Part shown: positions 19,501-19,852 of the stretch, piece by piece | Position numbering within the stretch: the first letter of the stretch is position 1 | Layout: every line of letters begins with the position of its first letter | Source of the DNA: JAGMES01 sp023128035 | GTDB lineage: Bacteria > Bacillota > Halanaerobiia > DY22613 | Length of the DNA: 19,852 nucleotides | Direction of reading: 5' to 3' | Assembly: GCA_030627905.1 (NCBI GenBank) | Contig: DAOVRZ010000106.1 | Coordinates: 1-19,852 of the forward strand | Notes under the pieces: generated by a model | Seen by the model: only the letters and a program-made list of their open reading frames with translations | Told to the model about the DNA's origin: nothing | Database searches by the model: none | Translations under genes and position numbers: made by a program

Positions 19501-19852
19501 GCAGAAAAGTTTGTCCCAAACTTGTTTGGTAAGAACCCATTCACTCCAGAAGAAAAAATGTACCGGACTGGCGATTTAGCAAGATGGTTACCAGATGGAA
19601 ATATAGAATTTTTAGGAAGAATCGACCACCAAGTAAAAATCCGTGGATTTAGAATCGAACTTGGAGAAATTGAAAGCCAGTTGTTAAATTATAATCCAAT
19701 CAAAGAAGCACTAGTGGTAGATCGTGAAGATAAAAATAGAGCAAAATATCTTTGTGCATATGTTGTTTCAGAAAAAGAAGTAACAGTAGGGGACTTCACT
19801 CCGAAGGAGTTGAGAGAATTCCTACTAAAAAGTTTGCCAGAATATATGATCC
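7513..19852 (+). CDS. NRPS-2: giant nonribosomal peptide synthetase, (C-A-T)x3-C-A..., 3' end beyond the window
   Basis: A single frame stays open for at least 4113 codons and runs off the right edge. It is a cytosolic elongation synthetase of at least four modules. By residue: C1 13-451, A1 457-975, T1 979-1056 (Ser1019), C2 1073-1511, A2 1516-2030, T2 2034-2112 (Ser2073), C3 2132-2568, A3 2573-3090, T3 3094-3170 (Ser3131), C4 3185-3613, and A4 from 3619 to the edge just before its A10 motif. All four C domains keep HHxxxDG and all visible T domains keep GGHSL. No epimerase is present between modules, so the residues added here are expected to be L. Residues 13-27 resemble the acceptor communication segment of TycB/GrsB-type subunits. 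A1, A2 and A4 are near copies with the same unknown pocket code; A3 reads as Ile or Val. Several short palindromic in-frame insertions interrupt the gene. Confidence 0.97.
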   Translation, partial: MSIKQKKINNQNVQDILSLTPMQEGMLFHYLKNSEDKIYFEQLSLNISGNIELELLEKAWNYVIEANEMLRTVFRWEKLEKPIQITLKNYKVPIRINNLSNLDDTEKKISEIKESDKSEKIDISTEPFRVTLIKLSDNECMMIITYHHILYDGWSNGIILKEFIQTYNDLFEKIYPVKPQKNKFKEFVRWLQNQDKDKQENYWKQYLEGFDSKTVLSVFQETQQRKVGPESYKFTLEEKLTYSINSFTKENKITFASLFYGIWGLLLQRYNNMEDVVFGTTVSGRNVDIKGIEEMVGLFINTIPLRVRKSENSEESIITLLKNIDIVLKERIKYENVPLVDIQSYSGIDSKEGLFDSIVVIENYPLDKQLNEKDNKLKIDSYSITESTNFDFTLIVEMNDCINIQFVYNTLRFDNQLIERMSGHFCKILTFVLENSDEKLSEIDMLTEEEKNKVLYEFNDTTTNYPKEKTLHQLFEEKVERTPNNTAAVASTRAGELTLTYRELNEKANRLARTLREKGVKSDSIVGILVDRSLEMMVGLFGILKAGGAYLPITPDYPMDRIQYILDDSQTNIVLTQSKLIEKILFNGEVINLEDNKVYSSNGENLRYITTANDLAYVIYTSGSTGQPKGVIIEHQSVVNILTNMQNDYPLMEDGTYLLKTTYTFDVSVTELFGWFMGNGRIAILPPGGEKNLNTIVEAINKYNVTHINFVPSMLNVFLDGIEEEDFEKLNSLRYMFVAGESFPRELARRCSAKLKNVIVENIYGPTETTIYVIRYSTANLKDEHIVPIGKPLNNVKAYVVSKYNQLLPIGVAGELCIAGECLTRGYFNRADLTAEKFVDDPFNHEEKMYRTGDLVRWLPDGNIEFLGRIDHQVKIRGFRIELGEIESQLLNYTPIKEAIVVDREDKNRAKYLCAYVVSGKEVKAGELTPKELRKFLLKILPEYMVPSYFVQLDEMPLNANGKIDRKALPAPESTLIIGTEYEAPRNQTEEKLVEVWKDILGIDKVGINDNFFELGGHSLKATKLVGKIHKVLNVEVSLNQIFNRPTIKGISTYIQNATRTVYEKIKKVDSADYYEASPAQKRMYMLQQFDLSSTSYNMPGVFEVEGMLNIERVEQAFDELLKRHETLRTSFETIDEKIVQRVNSYTSLDVEYIEKIGQTIEEAVNKFIRSFDLTKAPLFRVGVIRLQEDKYILMFDMHHIISDGASIEILVNEFANIYEGKELDSLRIQYKDYAKWQNKLLKSDVMEKQEKYWVNRFSDEVPVLNMPTDYPRSTIQNFEGDSISFKVDKELTKNLDKLPKETGSTIYMVLLSGVNILLSKYSGQEDIIVGSPIAGRSHPDLEKIIGMFVNTITMRNYPNANITYKEFLKQVKENSLEAYENQDYQFEELVEQLDLSRDMSRNPLFDVMFTMQNRQSQNFNNNELVIENLKLKNYNFDHKVSKFDLTISASEITSGTDDEIVLNFEYSTNLYKRETVERMISHFSNILKSVAVDADIKLSEIEMLNKEEKDQVLYEFNNTYADYPRNITLHELFEEKVENTPDNTAVLSRTRAEEMKLTYRELNEKANRLARTLREKGVKSDSIVGILVDRSLEMMVGIFAILKAGAAYLPITPDYPENRIQYILDDSQTSIVLTQSKHIEKVMFNGEVINLEDNKLYSSNGENLKHINTAKDLAYVIYTSGSTGKPKGVLVEHQSVVNILTNMQNDYPLMEDGTYLLKTAFTFDVSVTELFGWFMGNGRIAILPPGGEKDLNTIIEAINKYNVTHINFVPSMLNVFIDGVTEEDIEKIISLRYMFVAGEAFQRELARRCNVKLKGVTVENIYGPTETTIYVTRYSIANLKDERIVPIGKPLNNVKAYIVNKFNKLLPIGVFGELCISGECLTRGYLNRSDLTAEKFVDDPFIPEEKMYRTGDLVRWLPDGNIEFLGRIDHQVKIRGFRIELGEIENQLLSYNLIKEALVVDREDKNGAKYLCAYVVSEKEVTVGQLREFLLTSLPEYMIPSYFVQLDEMPLNANGKINRKVLPAPVGSIVVGTEYEVPRNETEEKLVEIWKEILGIENAGINDNFFELGGHSLKATILAAKMHKELDVEVSLGEIFKRPTIKGISEYIHNAIRACAQTAYQKIEKVVPADYYEASSAQKRMYMLQQFDLSSTSYNMPSVLEIEGKLNLELVEKAFDELIKRHETLRTSFDTIDEKIVQRVNSLADVEVEFNYVDFVEYLEKTDKNIEELIKEFIRPFDLSKTSLFRVEIIQLEEDKYILMFDMHHIISDGISMEIFVDEFANLYEGNKLDELKIQYKDYAEWQNNLLKSDLMKKQEEYWNERFSDEIPVVNLLTDYPRPAIQSLEGDSINFKLDKELTKNLEKLAKETGSTMYMVLLSGVNILLSKYSGQEDIIVGSPIAGRPHPDLEKIIGMFVNTLAMRNNPDRNMTYTEFLMDVRNNALQAYENQDYQFEELVEHLALRRDLSRNPLFDVMFTMQNFNNNQLKFKNFELTPYDHDNKIAKFDLTIFASEVGKKIDITLEYCTKLFKQETVKRMFLHLKNILTKVAANPQIKLSDIEMITAEEKDKILNIFNDTIVDYPRDKTIHELFEEQVENNPDQIAVVFGDNKLTYRELNDRANCLAVLLRELRIKENHLVGIMAERSLGLIIGVMAILKSGGAYLSIDPEYPTDRIKYMLEDCSVNVLLTQGDIIIDIDFNFNGRLIDILDEKLYLSKQNLNSLPNINTPENLAYVIYTSGSTGKPKGVMVEHRNVVRLTKNTNYIEFEPRDKILQTGMLTFDASTFEIWGSLLNGLELHLGSKDLILRTDKMAKYLADNQISNLFLTTALFNVMSEEKPDMFKSLKFLLTGGEAASSKHFNQVRRECQNLKIANIYGPTENTTFSTVFFVDQDCSGTIPIGKFINNTTGYVVDKDNNLSPIGVCGELCLGGDGLARGYLNNPELTVEKFIQNPFVDNPFGIILGERMYKTGDMVKLLPDGNIEFIGRIDHQVKIRGFRIELGEIEKSLFEHKDISEVIVIDRKDEKNNKYLCAYFVAHRNITVGELREYLSNNLPDYMIPAYFIQLDKMPLNVNGKIDRKELPIPEGKILVGTEYVAPRNETEEMLVEIWKEVLSVDKVGINDNYFELGGHSLKATILVSKIYKRMDVEMPLSEVFKRPTVKEISEYIKKTNKTVYSAIQKIEDAEYYQTSSAQKRMYMLQQFNLQSTGYNIPGILNVNGRLNLEKVEQVLIKLIERHESLRTSFETIEEKIVQRVIKDVEFKVEYIDKTDKTIEEVVKEFIKPFDLSKAPLFRVGVIELAETESILMFDMHHVISDGTSMGILVNEFTSIYEGKELNSLRIQYKDYAEWQNNLLRSDVMKKQEEYWMGRFNDEVPVLNMPTDYPRSTIQSFEGDSISFNLDKELTKNLEKLVKETGSTMYMVLLSGVNILLSKYSSQEDIIIGSPIAGRPHADLEKIIGMFVNTIAMRNNPNADMTYEKFLKEVRKNALDAYENQDYQFEELVDKLDLRRDLSRNPLFDVMFILQNMDSGELSVQDLNFKPYNYENKTSKFDLTITASDTDEEINLNFEYSIKLFKRETVERMISHFRNILKAVTVDTDTKLSEIKMLNKEEKEQILNEFNNTYEDYPRNKTLHELFEEKVENTPDNIAVVSSTRAEEMTLTYKELNEKANRLARTLREKGVKSDSIVSIIADRSFEMIVGIFGILKVGGAYLPITPDYPEDRIQYIIDDSKTNIVLTQSKYIDKVMFNGEVLDLEDNNVYSSNGENLERINTAKDLAYVIYTSGSTGKPKGVVVEHQSVVNILTNMQNDYPLMEDGTYLLKTTFTFDVSVTELFGWFMGNGRIAILPSGGEKDLNTIVEAINKYDVTHINFVPSMLNVFLDGITEQDIEKITSLGYMFVAGEAFPRELARRCNAILKNVIVENIYGPTETTIYVIRYSTANLKDERIVPIGKPLNNVKAYIVNKYNKLLPIGVAGELCIAGECLTRGYFNRSDLTAEKFVPNLFGKNPFTPEEKMYRTGDLARWLPDGNIEFLGRIDHQVKIRGFRIELGEIESQLLNYNPIKEALVVDREDKNRAKYLCAYVVSEKEVTVGDFTPKELREFLLKSLPEYMI
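8980..8994 (+). repeat. CG-rich micro-insertion 1, in A1
   Basis: GCGAGTACGCGCGCA encodes ASTRA between TAAV and GELTLTYREL. Domains without it read AVVFGDNKLTY here, so about 4 codons are extra. CGAGTACGCG is a near palindrome, and the tract is far richer in GC than the flanking sequence. Confidence 0.6.
10296..10310 (+). repeat. Palindromic 15-base insertion in A1 (encodes part of TPKEL)
   Basis: AACTCC-GAA-GGAGTT is an inverted repeat with a 3-base spacer. A1 reads ELTPKELRKFL where A2 and A3 read QLREFL and ELREYL, so TPKEL is an in-frame 5-codon gain. Confidence 0.55.
10729..13848 (+). other. NRPS-2 module 2 (C2-A2-T2), same unknown substrate as modules 1 and 4
   Basis: C2 keeps HHIISDGAS (second His at residue 1200). 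The A2 pocket is again DVTNFAIIYK, with FDVSVTE at residue 1725. Its A10 motif reads NGKINRKVLP, where the usual Asp of NGKIDRKALP is Asn; the catalytic Lys is kept. A2 lacks the TPKEL insertion carried by A1 and A4. The T2-C3 linker carries an extra CG-rich tetrapeptide. Confidence 0.87.
12157..12171 (+). repeat. CG-rich micro-insertion 2, in A2
   Basis: TCGCGTACGCGCGCA encodes SRTRA at the same loop as in A1. CGCGTACGCG (12158-12167) is a perfect 10-base palindrome. The loop is 4 residues longer than in A3. Confidence 0.65.
13852..13866 (+). repeat. CG-rich micro-insertion 3, in the T2-C3 linker
   Basis: CGCGCGTGCGCGCAA encodes RACAQ. The T1-C2 linker reads NATRTVYEKI and this one NAIRACAQTAYQKI, so ACAQ (12 bases, about 13855-13866) is extra. 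The site differs from the A-domain copies but shares their CG alternation and the CGCGCA ending. Confidence 0.62.
13906..17020 (+). other. NRPS-2 module 3 (C3-A3-T3), predicted Ile or Val
   Basis: C3 keeps HHIISDGIS (second His at residue 2266) and closely resembles C2. A3 is a different A-domain lineage. The pocket read by eye is D-A-F-F-L-G-I-T-F-K (FDASTFE at residue 2781, LFLTTAL, LLTGGE, NIYGPTENTTF). It resembles branched-chain codes such as DAFWLGGTFK for Val and DAFFxGxTFK for Ile, and GPTENTTFS is a familiar segment in that group. Isoleucine is slightly preferred. The loop before A8 is expanded by a palindromic segment. Confidence 0.83.
16376..16396 (+). repeat. Inverted repeat in the expanded pre-A8 loop of A3
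   Basis: GATAATCC and GGATTATC flank a 5-base spacer. The loop reads NPFVDNPFGIILGERMY, about 9 residues longer than a usual NPFxxGERMY loop, and the inverted repeat lies inside the extra part. Confidence 0.45.
18466..18480 (+). repeat. CG-rich micro-insertion 4, in A4
   Basis: TCGAGTACTCGCGCA encodes SSTRA in the same loop as in A1 and A2. CGAGTACTCG (18467-18476) is a perfect 10-base palindrome, differing from the A2 copy by compensated changes on both arms. Confidence 0.62.
19798..19812 (+). repeat. Palindromic 15-base insertion in A4 (encodes TPKEL)
   Basis: ACTCC-GAA-GGAGT is the same element at the same place as in A1 (DFTPKELREFL). It is absent from A2. Confidence 0.55.

Larger units (their letters stand above)
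17065..19852 (+). other. NRPS-2 module 4 (C4-A4), cut by the window edge
   Basis: C4 keeps HHVISDGTS (second His at residue 3312). A4 is a third near copy of A1/A2 with pocket DVTNFAIIY (FDVSVTE at residue 3828); the A10 Lys lies beyond the edge. The last residues seen are LPEYMI, so A10 and the carrier domain remain outside. Confidence 0.87.
18367..19852 (+). repeat. Large intragenic repeat, copy 3 (A4, partial)
   Basis: This is a third copy of the A1/A2 sequence, for example the near-identical block 18900-19160 against 9415-9660. It is separated from copy 2 by the unrelated A3 domain and is cut by the window edge. Confidence 0.8.

Noticed and set aside
8881..19852. Regularly spaced repeats suggesting an array such as CRISPR
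   Set aside because: The period is about 3.2 kb and corresponds to coding NRPS modules, with no short repeat-spacer structure.

Overview
This window is AT-rich, Gram-positive-looking DNA with strong AGGAG-type ribosome binding sites. Protein style and codon use suggest an anaerobic Firmicute of the Clostridia, but no marker gene fixes the genus. About 90% of the window is a nonribosomal peptide synthetase (NRPS) locus read entirely from the + strand.

Layout: (1) Bases 1-260 hold the broken middle part of an IS4-like DDE transposase. (2) Bases 292-1212 encode a 306-residue protein with prenyltransferase/squalene-cyclase-like alpha/alpha-toroid motifs; nothing links it to the NRPS genes. (3) Bases 1213-1748 are non-coding and carry a C5/G5 hairpin, two terminator-like hairpins, a further structured hairpin and weak promoter candidates. 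(4) Bases 1749-7493 encode NRPS-1, a self-contained dimodular enzyme A-T-C-A-T-TE. Its second A domain carries a near-canonical glycine code, and its thioesterase has a cysteine where serine is usual. (5) From 7513, 19 bases after NRPS-1, NRPS-2 runs off the right edge. At least 4113 codons are open, with order C-A-T-C-A-T-C-A-T-C-A. No epimerase, methyltransferase or reductase domain is visible.

How they fit together: the two synthetases look co-transcribed but do not form a simple collinear line. NRPS-1 starts without a condensation domain and ends in a thioesterase. NRPS-2 starts with a condensation domain preceded by a stretch like the acceptor communication segment of TycB/GrsB-type subunits, so it expects a peptidyl donor in trans. 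Read from A-domain pocket residues, NRPS-1 would make X-Gly. NRPS-2 would add U-U-(Ile or Val)-U, where U is one amino acid chosen three times by near-identical A domains with the code DVTNFAIIYK, which I cannot match to a known substrate.

The most unusual signal is inside NRPS-2: short in-frame insertions, several palindromic or quasi-palindromic, in loops and linkers. Four are +4-codon insertions made of alternating CG-rich DNA ending in CGCGCA, very unlike the surrounding AT-rich gene. Others are palindromic expansions that distinguish otherwise near-identical A domains. They look like traces of a micro-insertion process in a repeat-rich megasynthase gene.
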